This document shows, one piece after another, positions 1-8,356 of a stretch of DNA of 41,868 nt. Position 1 is the first letter of the stretch; each line of letters opens with the position of its first letter. The DNA is from Lachnospiraceae bacterium. Lineage in GTDB: Bacteria > Bacillota > Clostridia > Lachnospirales > Lachnospiraceae. The notes under the pieces were generated by a model. The model saw only the letters and a program-made list of their open reading frames with translations. It ran no database searches and was not told the DNA's origin. The stretch lies in assembly GCA_003447295.1 (NCBI GenBank), contig DLZQ01000033.1, forward strand, positions 1 through 41,868. Reading direction: 5' to 3'. A program made the position numbers and the translations under genes.

Positions 1-26
1 CCCACTTATGAGCAAGCTCATATGGG
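1..26. other. Hairpin at window edge
   Basis: Imperfect inverted repeat with arms CCCA..TATGAGC and GCTCATA..TGGG around a 2-nt loop. It is followed only loosely by T residues, so it may be the terminator of a gene lying before the window. Function cannot be decided from the sequence. Confidence 0.3.
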
Positions 27-36
27 TTTAGACCTT

Positions 37-67
37 TTGACCCTGGCATCATATAGTAAAGTATACA
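37..67 (+). promoter_or_regulatory. Weak candidate promoter for hflKC
   Basis: TTGACC at 37-42 and TATACA at 62-67 are separated by 19 bp, which is longer than ideal. It is the best sigma-A-like match before hflK, but weak. Confidence 0.25.
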
Positions 68-104
68 ACCAATAAACGAATTACAATCAGAAGGGAGCAT
101 ATTT

Positions 105-1136
105 ATGAAAAAATTCAACTCCTTCCGTAATCGCCAGAACGGCTTTGAAGATTTAGGTTCCGGCACCGCGGAAGCAGCAAAAACAAAAAAAAGCTGGTGG
201 AAAGTCCCCGGCATCATTCTTGTGATTCTGGTAATCGCTATTTTTACTTTTAATTCCACTTACCAGATCCGTGAGCAGGAGCAGGCGGTTCTGATCACCT
301 TAGGACAGGCCAAAGCGGTAACGGATCCCGGACTTCATTTTAAGATACCGTTCATCCAGCAGGTCCGCAAGGTCAATACCACCATTCAGGGATTTTCCCT
401 GGGATATGATGTAGATTCCAATTCTTCGGAAACCGACGATTCTCTCATGATCACTTCCGACTATAATTTTGTCAACGTTGATTTCTTCGTAGAGTATCGT
501 TTCAGTGACCCGGTAAAAGCAGTCTATGCTTCCAAAGATCCCGTGCTGATCCTGCGTAACATCAGCCAGAGCTGTATCCGCACTGTCATCGGCAGCTATC
601 CGGTAGATGACGTACTGACCACCGGTAAAAATGAGATTCAGGCTGCTATTAAAGAAATGATTCTGGAGCGTCTGAGCGAACAGGATATCGGTATTCAGCT
701 GGTGAATATCACAATCCAGGATTCCGAGCCGCCTACCTCCGAAGTCATGGAGGCTTTCAAGGCCGTAGAAACCGCCAAGCAGGGAAAAGAAACCGCTCTG
801 AACAATGCCAACAAATACCGCAATGAGCAGCTTCCTCTGGCGCAGGCACAGGCAGACGGTATCATTAAGGACGCCGAAGCACAAAAGACCGAGCGCATCA
901 ATGAGGCTACTGCACAGGTTGCACGTTTTAACGCTATGTACGAGGAATATATCAAGAACCCCGCCGTCACCAAACAGCGTATGTTCTACGAGACCATGGA
1001 AGAAGTCCTGCCGGATCTCAAGGTAGTCATCGAAAGCCCCAACGGCAATACACAGACCTTCTACCCTTTGGAATCTTTCACAGGTACGACAACCGGTTCT
1101 TCCACGGAAAACAGTACCTCTGAAACCGCACAATAA
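105..1136 (+). CDS. hflK: FtsH protease modulator HflK (SPFH/band-7 protein)
   Basis: HflK and HflC form a membrane-anchored SPFH complex that surrounds the FtsH AAA protease and limits its access to membrane substrates. The 343-aa product has a short basic cytosolic N-terminus, one membrane segment at about residues 35-52 (IILVILVIAIFTF), then the band-7 domain beginning at IREQEQAVLITLGQ. An Ala/Glu/Gln-rich helical region follows (about 220-280), ending in a Ser/Thr-rich tail. AGGGAG lies 9 nt before the ATG. hflC starts 31 bp downstream on the same strand, so the two are co-transcribed. The target protease, ftsH, is in this same window at 29.3-31.7 kb. The family assignment is firm; the HflK rather than HflC name rests on being first in the pair and on its longer N-terminus. 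Confidence 0.93.
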   Translation: MKKFNSFRNRQNGFEDLGSGTAEAAKTKKSWWKVPGIILVILVIAIFTFNSTYQIREQEQAVLITLGQAKAVTDPGLHFKIPFIQQVRKVNTTIQGFSLGYDVDSNSSETDDSLMITSDYNFVNVDFFVEYRFSDPVKAVYASKDPVLILRNISQSCIRTVIGSYPVDDVLTTGKNEIQAAIKEMILERLSEQDIGIQLVNITIQDSEPPTSEVMEAFKAVETAKQGKETALNNANKYRNEQLPLAQAQADGIIKDAEAQKTERINEATAQVARFNAMYEEYIKNPAVTKQRMFYETMEEVLPDLKVVIESPNGNTQTFYPLESFTGTTTGSSTENSTSETAQ

Positions 1137-1167
1137 TCATTGTCTACAGAAAGGCAGTTTTAATAAT

Positions 1168-2037
1168 ATGAAAAAATTAAAAAATATATCTCTGATTCTA
1201 TTGGTACTGGTGCTGCTGATCATCGGATCCTCCAGCATTGTCGTTACCAACGAAAACGAATACAGTCTGATCCGACAGTTCGGTAAAGTAGATCATGTAG
1301 TGAGTTCTGCAGGTGTTACCTTTAAGATTCCTTTTGTACAGAGCGTTGATAAGCTTCCAAAGGAGATTCTGCTCTATGATCTGTCTTCCTCCGATGTCAT
1401 CACCAGTGACAAAAAGACCATGATCTGCGACAGTTACATTTTATGGCAGATCAACGATCCTCTGAAATTCGCCCAGACCCTGAACTCTTCCATCTCCAAC
1501 GCTGAGAGCCGTCTGGACACCATCGTATATAACTCTACCAAGAACATCATCAGCAGCACTACTCAGAATGATGTGATCTCCGGACGTGACGGAGAGCTGG
1601 CGGCAGCCATTATGAAAAACATCGGAAACACCACCGAGCAATACGGTATTGAATTGCTCTCCTTCGAAACCAAACAGCTGGATCTGCCCAGTGACAACAA
1701 AGCCGCTGTGTACGAGCGCATGATCTCCGAACGCGAAAATATCTCCGCGACCTATACCGCAGAGGGAAGTTCCGAGGCACAGAAGATCCGCAATACCACG
1801 GACAAGGAGGTCAACGTGCTCCTGTCGGAAGCCAATAAAAACGCGGAAATTCTCATTGCGGAGGGAGAAGCGGAATACATGCGTATTCTGTCAGAGGCCT
1901 ATGCCGATGAATCCAAGCAGGATTTCTATTCCTTCGTCAGAAGTCTGGATGCTCTGAAGGCTTCCATGACCGGTGATAATAAAACCGTGATCCTGTCTCC
2001 GGACTCTCCGATCGCACAGATTTTCTACGGAAGATAA
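1168..2037 (+). CDS. hflC: FtsH protease modulator HflC (SPFH/band-7 protein)
   Basis: Second subunit of the HflKC complex. The 289-aa product has an N-terminal signal-anchor (KNISLILLVLVLLIIGSSSIVV, about residues 5-26), directly followed by the typical HflC start of the SPFH domain (TNENEYSLIRQFGKV). The C-terminal half is a charged helix with ERxxISATYTAEGSSEAQKI, the usual HflC pattern before the coiled coil. The end, SPDSPIAQIFYGR, matches the short hydrophobic HflC tail. A strong intrinsic terminator follows 6 bp after the stop, closing the operon. Confidence 0.93.
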   Translation: MKKLKNISLILLVLVLLIIGSSSIVVTNENEYSLIRQFGKVDHVVSSAGVTFKIPFVQSVDKLPKEILLYDLSSSDVITSDKKTMICDSYILWQINDPLKFAQTLNSSISNAESRLDTIVYNSTKNIISSTTQNDVISGRDGELAAAIMKNIGNTTEQYGIELLSFETKQLDLPSDNKAAVYERMISERENISATYTAEGSSEAQKIRNTTDKEVNVLLSEANKNAEILIAEGEAEYMRILSEAYADESKQDFYSFVRSLDALKASMTGDNKTVILSPDSPIAQIFYGR

Positions 2038-2043
2038 CGCGAA

Positions 2044-2083
2044 AGCCGGCGTCTGCAATATACTTGCAGACGCCGGCTTTTTT
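2044..2083 (+). terminator. Rho-independent terminator of hflKC
   Basis: A perfect 15-bp stem (AGCCGGCGTCTGCAA with its complement) with loop TATAC is followed by six T at 2078-2083. The U-run overlaps the stop codon of the convergent aldo/keto reductase gene. Confidence 0.92.
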
Positions 2084-3071
2084 ATGCCAGAATCTCATCA
2101 ATCTTACGTCTTTCTTCATCGCTGAAGGAGGTTGCATGTACAATTCCAATATTATCCAGGATCTGTGAAGGCTTGGAAGCTCCAATCAGAACACTGGTAA
2201 TATCCCCATCCCTTAAGATCCAGGACAGTGCCATCTGTGCCAGGGTCTGTCCTCTCTGGGATGCCAGATCGTTCAGTGCACGTACCTTCTTCAATGTCTC
2301 TTCCACGATCGCCGCTTCTTTCAGGAACCTGCCGTCGGTACGGACACGGCTGTCCTCAGGAATACCATGAAGATAACGGTCGGTCAGAAGTCCCTGTGCC
2401 AGAGGGCTGAAGGTAATGATACCGATGCCGTGAGCTGCCGCGTAATCTTTCAGACCATCCTTCTCAATATCTCTTACAAACATGGAATATTTTCTCTGGT
2501 TGATAATGAACGGAGTGCCCAGCTCCTTGAACAGTTCTGCCGCTGCAATGGTCTGTTCTTTATTGTAATTGGAAATTCCCACATACAATGCCTTACCGGA
2601 TCTGACAATGCCGTCCAGTGCACGAACGGTCTCCTCCAGCGGTGTATTGGGATCCGGTCTGTGATGGTAGAAGATATCCACATAATCCAGTCCCATACGC
2701 TTCAGGCTTTGATCCAGGCTGGCTACGAGATACTTTTTGCTGCCCCAGTTGCCGTAAGGTCCGGGCCACATATCATAACCGGCTTTCGTGGAAATCACCA
2801 GCTCATCACGATATACACCCAGATCCTTTTTCAGGATACGACCGAAATTCTCCTCCGCACTGCCCGGTACAGGTCCATAATTGTTTGCCAGATCAAAATG
2901 TGTAATTCCATGGTCAAATGCTGTGTGACACATGTCCTGCATATTGTCAAAATTGCCGTTGGAACCGAAATTGTGCCACAGTCCCAAGGAGACTGCCGGA
3001 AGCAGCAATCCACTGGCACCACAGCGATTGTATTTCATTTCTTCATATCTTTTTTCATCTGCCTGATACAT
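2082..3071 (-). CDS. Aldo/keto reductase, YghZ-like
   Basis: NAD(P)H-dependent aldo/keto reductase of 329 aa. The start MYQADEKRYEEMKYNRCGASGLLLPAVSLGLWHNFG closely follows the YghZ / L-glyceraldehyde-3-phosphate reductase subgroup pattern. The catalytic tetrad can be followed as Asp in HFDLANNYG, Tyr in the same motif, Lys in ISTKAGYD and His in DIFYHHRPD. The C-terminal cofactor motif VLIGASKPSQILDNIG is present. GGAGG lies 7 nt before the ATG. It appears monocistronic. The physiological substrate, probably a small aldehyde, cannot be read from sequence. Confidence 0.9.
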   Translation of the reverse strand: MYQADEKRYEEMKYNRCGASGLLLPAVSLGLWHNFGSNGNFDNMQDMCHTAFDHGITHFDLANNYGPVPGSAEENFGRILKKDLGVYRDELVISTKAGYDMWPGPYGNWGSKKYLVASLDQSLKRMGLDYVDIFYHHRPDPNTPLEETVRALDGIVRSGKALYVGISNYNKEQTIAAAELFKELGTPFIINQRKYSMFVRDIEKDGLKDYAAAHGIGIITFSPLAQGLLTDRYLHGIPEDSRVRTDGRFLKEAAIVEETLKKVRALNDLASQRGQTLAQMALSWILRDGDITSVLIGASKPSQILDNIGIVHATSFSDEERRKIDEILA

Positions 3072-3102
3072 TTAAATACCTCCGTCTTTCCTTGATTTCT
3101 TT

Positions 3103-3108
3103 ATTATA
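3103..3108 (-). promoter_or_regulatory. Candidate -10 box of the aldo/keto reductase gene
   Basis: TATAAT on the minus strand, 32 bp upstream of the ATG. The -35 at 17-bp spacing (TAGAAA) is poor, so only the -10 is called. Confidence 0.35.
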
Positions 3109-3168
3109 AATTCATTGTGCTCCCGTTTCTATGCAAATTTTATAGAATAAAGTGCAATATCTTACGAA

Positions 3169-4563
3169 TTATCTCTTACTTCCCACGATCTTCAGGCGGC
3201 TGAAAAACAGGTAATACACAATAAAAGCGATACTTGTCACCGTCCAGGTCAGTGGATAGCTGAATACAATGGTGAGAATGTCATTTTTCAGAGGTACAGC
3301 TGTCAGGATCCATACCACACGCAGCGCACAGATCCCCAGACAGCAGATGATCATGGGAAGCCAGCTGTCGCCGATACCGCGCAGAGTACCGGACAAAATC
3401 TCAATGGCAATATAGGTAAAATATGTAGGTACCAAAAAGTGCAGAATCTGTTCTCCGATCACTACCACCTGTGCATCCGTGGTAAACAGTTGATAACAGA
3501 TCGATGCATAATTATAGAGGATCACAGACAACAGAACGGTTGCCCCGGCTGTAATTCCCATACAGGTACGGACTCCCTTGTGTACACGGTCCATTTTCCC
3601 CGCACCATAATTCTGTCCCACAAAGGTAGTGATCGATATACCAAAGGCATTGACGATCATCCAGAACAGGCTGTCAATCTTGCTGTATGCTGTCCATGCC
3701 GCTACCGTATCCGTTCCCAGTGCATTCACGCTGGACTGGATCAGAATATTGGACGATGTATACATTACCGACTGCAATCCCGCCGGAAGTCCGATCCGGA
3801 TGATCCTGTGGAACATTCTTCCATCAAAACGGATCTTGCTCAGTTCCAGACGATGCATATCTTTCGTCCGCATCAGCACCCACAATACCAGCACAGCACT
3901 GAGCGCCTGCGACAGGATCGTAGCAAGTGCGGCACCTGCCACACCCATATGCAGTCCGATGACAAACACAATGTCCAGTACAATATTGGTCAGGCAGCTG
4001 ACGATCAGAAAATACAGCGGTCTCTTGGAATCCCCCACAGCCCGCAGGATACCTGCGCCCATGTTGTAGATCAGATTCCCGATAACGCCCAGAAAATAGA
4101 TTCGGATATAGGTTGTCGACGGTCCCAAAATATCCTCAGGTGTAGACATCGCGCGCAGTGCCCATGGTGCCGCCGTAATACCCACGATCATCATGCCGAT
4201 TCCCGCCACCAGGCTGAACGCAATGGAGGTATGTACGGCATAGCCCACCATCTCGGCCCGTTTTGCTCCATAATACTGGGAGATAATAACCGTGGCACCG
4301 CTGGACAGTCCCACGAAAAATCCCACCAGCAGCTGGATCAGCGTACCTGTGCCGCCACCTACTGCGGACAGCGCTTCCTTTCCCACAAAACGTCCTACGA
4401 TCACTGCATCCGCTGCATTATATAATTGTTGAAAAAAGGTCCCAAACAAAATAGGGAAAAAGAACAGGAGCAGCTGCTGCCAGATGACTCCCGTTACGAT
4501 CTTGTTCTCTTTCCCTATAACATTTTCTGTCTGCTTTTGTGTTTTCTTTGTATTTTCTTCCAT
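3169..4563 (-). CDS. MATE family multidrug/cation exporter
   Basis: Twelve-helix MATE antiporter of 464 aa that would export organic cations or drugs using a sodium or proton gradient. Typical motifs are FFFPILFGTFFQQLYNAADAVIVGRFVGKEALSAVGG in helix 1-2 and ISQYYGAKR after helix 3. The repeat half carries GLPAGLQSVMYTSSNILIQSSVNALGTD and FVGQNYGAG. The ATG at 4563 is preferred over one 9 bp upstream, because the AAAGGG sequence is 10 nt from the former and only 1 nt from the latter. A promoter lies at 4602-4630. Substrate unknown. Confidence 0.9.
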   Translation of the reverse strand: MEENTKKTQKQTENVIGKENKIVTGVIWQQLLLFFFPILFGTFFQQLYNAADAVIVGRFVGKEALSAVGGGTGTLIQLLVGFFVGLSSGATVIISQYYGAKRAEMVGYAVHTSIAFSLVAGIGMMIVGITAAPWALRAMSTPEDILGPSTTYIRIYFLGVIGNLIYNMGAGILRAVGDSKRPLYFLIVSCLTNIVLDIVFVIGLHMGVAGAALATILSQALSAVLVLWVLMRTKDMHRLELSKIRFDGRMFHRIIRIGLPAGLQSVMYTSSNILIQSSVNALGTDTVAAWTAYSKIDSLFWMIVNAFGISITTFVGQNYGAGKMDRVHKGVRTCMGITAGATVLLSVILYNYASICYQLFTTDAQVVVIGEQILHFLVPTYFTYIAIEILSGTLRGIGDSWLPMIICCLGICALRVVWILTAVPLKNDILTIVFSYPLTWTVTSIAFIVYYLFFSRLKIVGSKR

Positions 4564-4601
4564 ATAAATCATACCCTTTGAAAATCTGTACTTCTACGAT
4601 G

Positions 4602-4630
4602 ATAGTATCATTTCCACCAAACCTTTTCAA
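4602..4630 (-). promoter_or_regulatory. Promoter of the MATE exporter gene
   Basis: TTGAAA (4630-4625) and TACTAT (4607-4602) on the minus strand are separated by exactly 17 bp, about 40-67 bp before the gene start. Confidence 0.6.
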
Positions 4631-4661
4631 GAGGGCAATCTTATCCACCGCCAAGGGCAGG

Positions 4662-4728
4662 AAAAACCCCGGGTGGTGGAAGCACCCGGGGTCCTTGTCT
4701 GCACCCGGATGAGTCGCAGCATCCGGGC
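4662..4728 (-). terminator. Tandem terminator hairpins of the ammonium transporter gene
   Basis: On the minus strand, a G+C-rich hairpin (4701-4728, arms GCCCGGATG/CATCCGGGTGC) is followed by a second hairpin (4667-4691, perfect arms CCCCGGGTG/CACCCGGGG) that runs directly into TTTTT (4666-4662). The second is a standard intrinsic terminator. Confidence 0.85.
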
Positions 4729-4779
4729 ACAGCACTCTGTATATACCAAATTGAGGGATTAGATAAAAGCTAAGTTAAG

Positions 4780-6531
4780 TTACTCCACGTCTTGCAGAGC
4801 TGCGAAGTCTTCTTCGCCGGTACGAACCTTTACTACCTTGTCAACGTTGTATACGAAGATCTTGCCATCGCCGATATGTCCGGTGTACAGGGCCTTCTTG
4901 GCAGCCTCGATCACAGTTGCTACGGGGATCTTGCTGACTACGACTTCAACCTTCACCTTAGGAAGCAGGGTCGCATCCATCTCAACTCCACGATACATCT
5001 CGCCGGCGCCCTTCTGTACGCCACAGCCCATAACCTGTGTCATGGTCATACCGGTAACACCCAGATCGTTCAGTGCTTTCTTCAGCACTTCGAACCGGGC
5101 AAGCTTTGCAATAACCACTACTTTGTAGATTCCGGTTGCGGGAATTGCTGCCGGAGCTGTCTCTACCTTTACTGCTGCTTCCTTCATGGTTGCGGAAGCT
5201 GCGTCATAATCACTTACACCAAGGCTGGTATTTTCATTTACCTCCATGGTCATAGTGTTGGAAATATCCATAATGCTGAAGCCTGCATATGCGGAAGGAA
5301 GACCATGCTCGCAGGAATCCAGACCTACAATTTCTTCTTCCTCAGATACGCGTAAGCCAACGGTTGCCTTGATGATCAAGAATGCAATGGTAATGGTTAC
5401 TGCAGTCCATGCTGCTACACTTACAAAACCTAACAGCTGTAAACCAAGCTGCTTGAATCCGCCGCCATAGAACAGACCTACAATGCTGTCGTTACCGGGT
5501 GCGGAAGTGGTTGCGAACAGACCGGTTGCAATGGTACCCCAGATACCGTTCAGGCAATGTACTGCAACTGCACCTACGGGATCATCAACATGTAACTTGT
5601 AATCCAGAAGCCATACACCGAATACTACCAGAAGTCCTGCAACAGCACCGATTACGATAGCACCGAAGCAGTCGGTCACATCACAGGGAGCAGTAATTGC
5701 TACCAGACCTGCCAAAGATGCATTCAGGCACATAGATACATCGGGTTTGCCATACTTGATCCAGGTAAAAATCATGCAGACTACGGTTGCAACTGCGGGA
5801 GCTACGGTAGTGGTAAGGAATACGGAGCCTAACTGCTCTACGGAAGTACAGGCAGCACCGTTGAATCCATACCAGCCAAGCCACAGAATGAATACACCGA
5901 GACATCCGATCGGAAGGTTATGTCCGGGGAATGCATTTACTTTTACGATCTTACCACTCTTATCCTTATCGAATTTACCGATACGGGGTCCTAACAGTTT
6001 TGCACCGATCAGAGCGGAAATACCACCTACCATGTGGATCGCACAGGATCCTGCGAAATCATGGAAACCAAGCTGTGCCAGCCAGCCGCCGCCCCAGATC
6101 CAGTGAGCTTCGATGGGATAGATCAATGCGGAGATCACACCGGAGTAAATACAATAGGATAAGAACTTAGTTCTCTCTGCCATAGCACCGGATACGATGG
6201 TAGCTGTGGTAGCACAGAACACCAGGTTAAATACAAAATTTGAATAATCAAAATTCTCATAGGAGGTAAAGATATCCAGTCCCGGCTTACCGATCAGACC
6301 TACTACATCTTCACCAAGTAACAATCCAAAGCCGATCAGAATAAACACTACGGTACCGATACAGAAATCCATCAGATTCTTCATCAGGATATTACCGGCA
6401 TTCTTGGCTCTGGTAAATCCGGTCTCCACCATTGCGAATCCTGCCTGCATCCAGAACACCAGGGCCGCACCGATCAGAAACCAGACTGCAAATAATTGAC
6501 CGTCTACTGCGCTTAAGATTTCTTCTGTCAT
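4780..6531 (-). CDS. amt: Ammonium transporter fused to a PII signalling domain (Amt-GlnB fusion)
   Basis: Ammonium channel whose C-terminus carries its own PII regulator, 583 aa. Residues 1 to about 410 are the 11-helix Amt domain (WFLIGAALVFWMQAGFAMVETGF, AHWIWGGGWLAQLGFHDFAGSCAIHMVGG, the twin-His region, VDDPVGAVAVHCLNGIWGT). After a 55-residue linker, a complete PII domain runs from about residue 468 to the end, with QKGAGEMYRGVE (T-loop), LPKVKVEVVV, TGHIGDGKIFV (B-loop) and RTGEE. Aligned to GlnB, Tyr46 is present but the uridylylation site Tyr51 is Met. The ATG at 6531 is chosen for GAGGAGG 8 nt upstream; an upstream in-frame extension lacks a ribosome binding site. It has its own promoter and a leader of roughly 230 nt with attenuator-like hairpins. 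Confidence 0.95.
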   Translation of the reverse strand: MTEEILSAVDGQLFAVWFLIGAALVFWMQAGFAMVETGFTRAKNAGNILMKNLMDFCIGTVVFILIGFGLLLGEDVVGLIGKPGLDIFTSYENFDYSNFVFNLVFCATTATIVSGAMAERTKFLSYCIYSGVISALIYPIEAHWIWGGGWLAQLGFHDFAGSCAIHMVGGISALIGAKLLGPRIGKFDKDKSGKIVKVNAFPGHNLPIGCLGVFILWLGWYGFNGAACTSVEQLGSVFLTTTVAPAVATVVCMIFTWIKYGKPDVSMCLNASLAGLVAITAPCDVTDCFGAIVIGAVAGLLVVFGVWLLDYKLHVDDPVGAVAVHCLNGIWGTIATGLFATTSAPGNDSIVGLFYGGGFKQLGLQLLGFVSVAAWTAVTITIAFLIIKATVGLRVSEEEEIVGLDSCEHGLPSAYAGFSIMDISNTMTMEVNENTSLGVSDYDAASATMKEAAVKVETAPAAIPATGIYKVVVIAKLARFEVLKKALNDLGVTGMTMTQVMGCGVQKGAGEMYRGVEMDATLLPKVKVEVVVSKIPVATVIEAAKKALYTGHIGDGKIFVYNVDKVVKVRTGEEDFAALQDVE

Positions 6532-6585
6532 AACATTTTCCTCCTCACTCTTCGTGAAATATCTTCCACCATACTTCACCGGTGT

Positions 6586-6762
6586 AAAAAAATATGCGAT
6601 ACTATGGTCTCATCCTTCGAAGCCCCATTGCATCGCATCCTTAGGGTATAGCAGTTAAACTGTTTTCCACATACCCTTACGCTATTTTTGTCCGGCCACG
6701 CGCGTTGTGATACTGCCAAACAAAAAGGGCGCTACAGTTTTATTCTGTAGCGCCTTTGCTAT
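6586..6762 (-). promoter_or_regulatory. Structured 5' leader (candidate attenuator) of the Amt-PII gene
   Basis: Three minus-strand stem-loops lie between the predicted transcription start and the ATG. H1 (6754-6728) is a perfect 10-bp stem GGCGCTACAG/CTGTAGCGCC with a 7-nt loop, then CTTTTTG. H2 (about 6677-6643) has arms AGGGTAT/ATACCCT and an inner CAGT/ACTG. H3 (6638-6594) pairs ATGCGATGCAATGG with CCATAGTATCGCAT at 13 of 14 positions (one G-T) and runs into seven T (6592-6586). H3 has the form of an intrinsic terminator inside the leader. This resembles a riboswitch or a protein-controlled attenuator; the controlling signal is unknown. H1 may also terminate readthrough from the upstream acetyltransferase gene. 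Confidence 0.7.
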
Positions 6763-6768
6763 GTTGAG

Positions 6769-6797
6769 AGTATAGCACCATGATTTTAGAGTGTCAA
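6769..6797 (-). promoter_or_regulatory. Strong promoter of the Amt-PII gene
   Basis: Perfect TTGACA (6797-6792) and TATACT (6774-6769) on the minus strand with a 17-bp spacer. It predicts a transcription start near 6762, immediately before leader hairpin H1. Confidence 0.8.
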
Positions 6798-6824
6798 CAC
6801 GTTTTTTATATTTTCTTTATATTT

Positions 6825-7715
6825 TTACAACTTCAGCAGAAGCCGTTCATATAAGATTCCTTCCCATATCATCCGATCCTGCCTGTGGAACCCCAGTTTT
6901 TCAGCCAGTCGCAGCGACACCCTATTCTCCGGCATCACCAGCATCTGTACCCGCTCAAATCCCAATTCTTCTTTCCCGTATTCCAACAATGCCTTACACA
7001 CTTCCGTCGCATATCCCTGCCACTGCCACGGGACACCGATGACGAAGCCCAGCTCCGGATCCTCGTAACCTTCACGGTTGGAAAATCCGGCTCTGCCGAT
7101 GACCTGCCCGGTAATTTTATCACAGATCGTCCATACACCGTAATTGTAAAAATAATACATATTTTCCGTATAGTCTTTCAAATAAGCTTCTTCCTGTGCC
7201 CGTTCCGGATACAACCCTTCCGTATACTGCGTCACAGAAGGCTCCGCATAGATCTCGTAGAGAGCATCCAGATCCTCCACGCAAGTCTCCCTGACAAGGC
7301 ACCTCTTTGTGGTCAGGATCTCCCAGGGAATGTCCACGTATCTGCGATAGACCTTCTCCAGATAATCAAAATCCAGTTCACTGATATTTTCGCAGGCATA
7401 ACGGACACCGCTAAAATCCTGATTCCTGTTGTCCTCATGGAGCCAGGCAAGCACCGGACAGCCCTGTTCCAATAGTTCCTGCGCACGTGTGGCGTTATCT
7501 ACGATCCAGAGTTTTCCCTGCCCGTTTTCCGTTCCGGCGTTTTCGCTTTCAGATCCATTTGCGCCTTCGGAAGATATTCCTCCTGTCCTATGCAGCCTGA
7601 GTGTATTCTGCAATGCCCTCATTTGCGTGTCATACTTTTCACGGTAGTCTTCACGTTTTTCCTCCGGAACATTTTCCGGATCTGTTTCCATTGACACCTG
7701 CTTCAAAAAATACAT
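6825..7715 (-). CDS. GNAT family N-acetyltransferase with a long N-terminal extension
   Basis: The 296-aa product has a RimJ/RimL-type acetyltransferase domain in its C-terminal half, from LTTKRCLVRETCVEDLDALYEIY onward. The acetyl-CoA loop is in LGFVIGVPWQWQGYATEVCKALLEYG, and the usual ending is ENRVSLRLAEKLGFHRQ. The N-terminal 130 residues hold a charged stretch with Gly/Glu/Ser-rich low complexity (about 45-65) and a region (KLWIVDNATRAQELLEQGCPVLAWLHEDN) that I do not recognise as a known catalytic domain. The ATG at 7715 has GAGGAG 11 nt upstream; a TTG codon just upstream has no usable spacing. The acetylated substrate is unknown. Confidence 0.8.
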   Translation of the reverse strand: MYFLKQVSMETDPENVPEEKREDYREKYDTQMRALQNTLRLHRTGGISSEGANGSESENAGTENGQGKLWIVDNATRAQELLEQGCPVLAWLHEDNRNQDFSGVRYACENISELDFDYLEKVYRRYVDIPWEILTTKRCLVRETCVEDLDALYEIYAEPSVTQYTEGLYPERAQEEAYLKDYTENMYYFYNYGVWTICDKITGQVIGRAGFSNREGYEDPELGFVIGVPWQWQGYATEVCKALLEYGKEELGFERVQMLVMPENRVSLRLAEKLGFHRQDRMIWEGILYERLLLKL

Positions 7716-7812
7716 CTGCGGCAATTCTCCTCTTTACGTTTTCCCCAGAATCATCTAAAATAATGGTTATACTATTTATTATACACAAAGTTCCAAAAGA
7801 AAGGAAATCATT

Positions 7813-8340
7813 ATGGCAAAAAATCCTATTGTTACTATTACTATGAAGGATGGCGGTGTGATCAAATGCGAGCTTTATCCCGAAATTGCACCCGAATCCG
7901 TTAACAATTTTATCAGTCTGATCAACAAGCATTTCTATGACGGTCTGATCTTCCACCGTGTGATCCGCGGTTTCATGATCCAGGGCGGATGTCCTGACGG
8001 CACCGGATGTGGTGGCCCCGGCTACAGCATCAAGGGTGAATTCGCTGCTAACGGCGTAAGCAACGATCTGAAGCACACCGAAGGCGTTCTGTCCATGGCC
8101 AGAGCTATGCATCCCGATTCCGCAGGCAGCCAGTTCTTCATCATGCATAAGACCAGCCCTCATCTGGATGGTTCTTACGCTGCTTTCGGCAAAGTCATCG
8201 AGGGTATGGATGTAGTAAATAAAATTGCCGAGACCTCTACTGATTACAGCGATCGTCCCCTGGAGGATCAGGTAATGGAAAGCGTTACCGTAGATACCTT
8301 CGGTGAGACTTATCCCGAGCCTAACAGGCTGGATCGATAA
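7813..8340 (+). CDS. Cyclophilin-type peptidyl-prolyl cis-trans isomerase
   Basis: Cytosolic prolyl isomerase assisting protein folding, 175 aa, with no signal peptide. Cyclophilin motifs run in order: FISLINKHFYDGLIFHRVIRGFMIQGGCPDGTG (with the catalytic Arg in FHRVI), GVLSMARAMHPDSAGSQFFIMHKTSPHLDGSYAAFGKVIEGMDVV. Length is normal for a single-domain bacterial cyclophilin. GAAAGGAAATC precedes the ATG. Divergent from the acetyltransferase gene and followed after 16 bp by a long copy of the dispersed repeat. Confidence 0.95.
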   Translation: MAKNPIVTITMKDGGVIKCELYPEIAPESVNNFISLINKHFYDGLIFHRVIRGFMIQGGCPDGTGCGGPGYSIKGEFAANGVSNDLKHTEGVLSMARAMHPDSAGSQFFIMHKTSPHLDGSYAAFGKVIEGMDVVNKIAETSTDYSDRPLEDQVMESVTVDTFGETYPEPNRLDR

Positions 8341-8356
8341 ACCAACTGCTCAGCTC

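Noticed and set aside
300..1133. 277-codon open frame antisense to hflK
   Set aside because: hflK on the plus strand is a clear SPFH protein with promoter-side ribosome binding site and operon partner; the antisense frame is Cys/Leu-rich with no motif.
3439..4425. 328-codon open frame antisense to the MATE exporter
   Set aside because: Composition is His/Gln/Arg-rich as expected from the complement of a membrane-protein gene; no ribosome binding site or domain.
6594..6762. ANTAR-type antitermination element in the amt leader
   Set aside because: The leader is structured and attenuator-like, but I could not find the paired hairpins with A1/G4 hexanucleotide loops that define that class.
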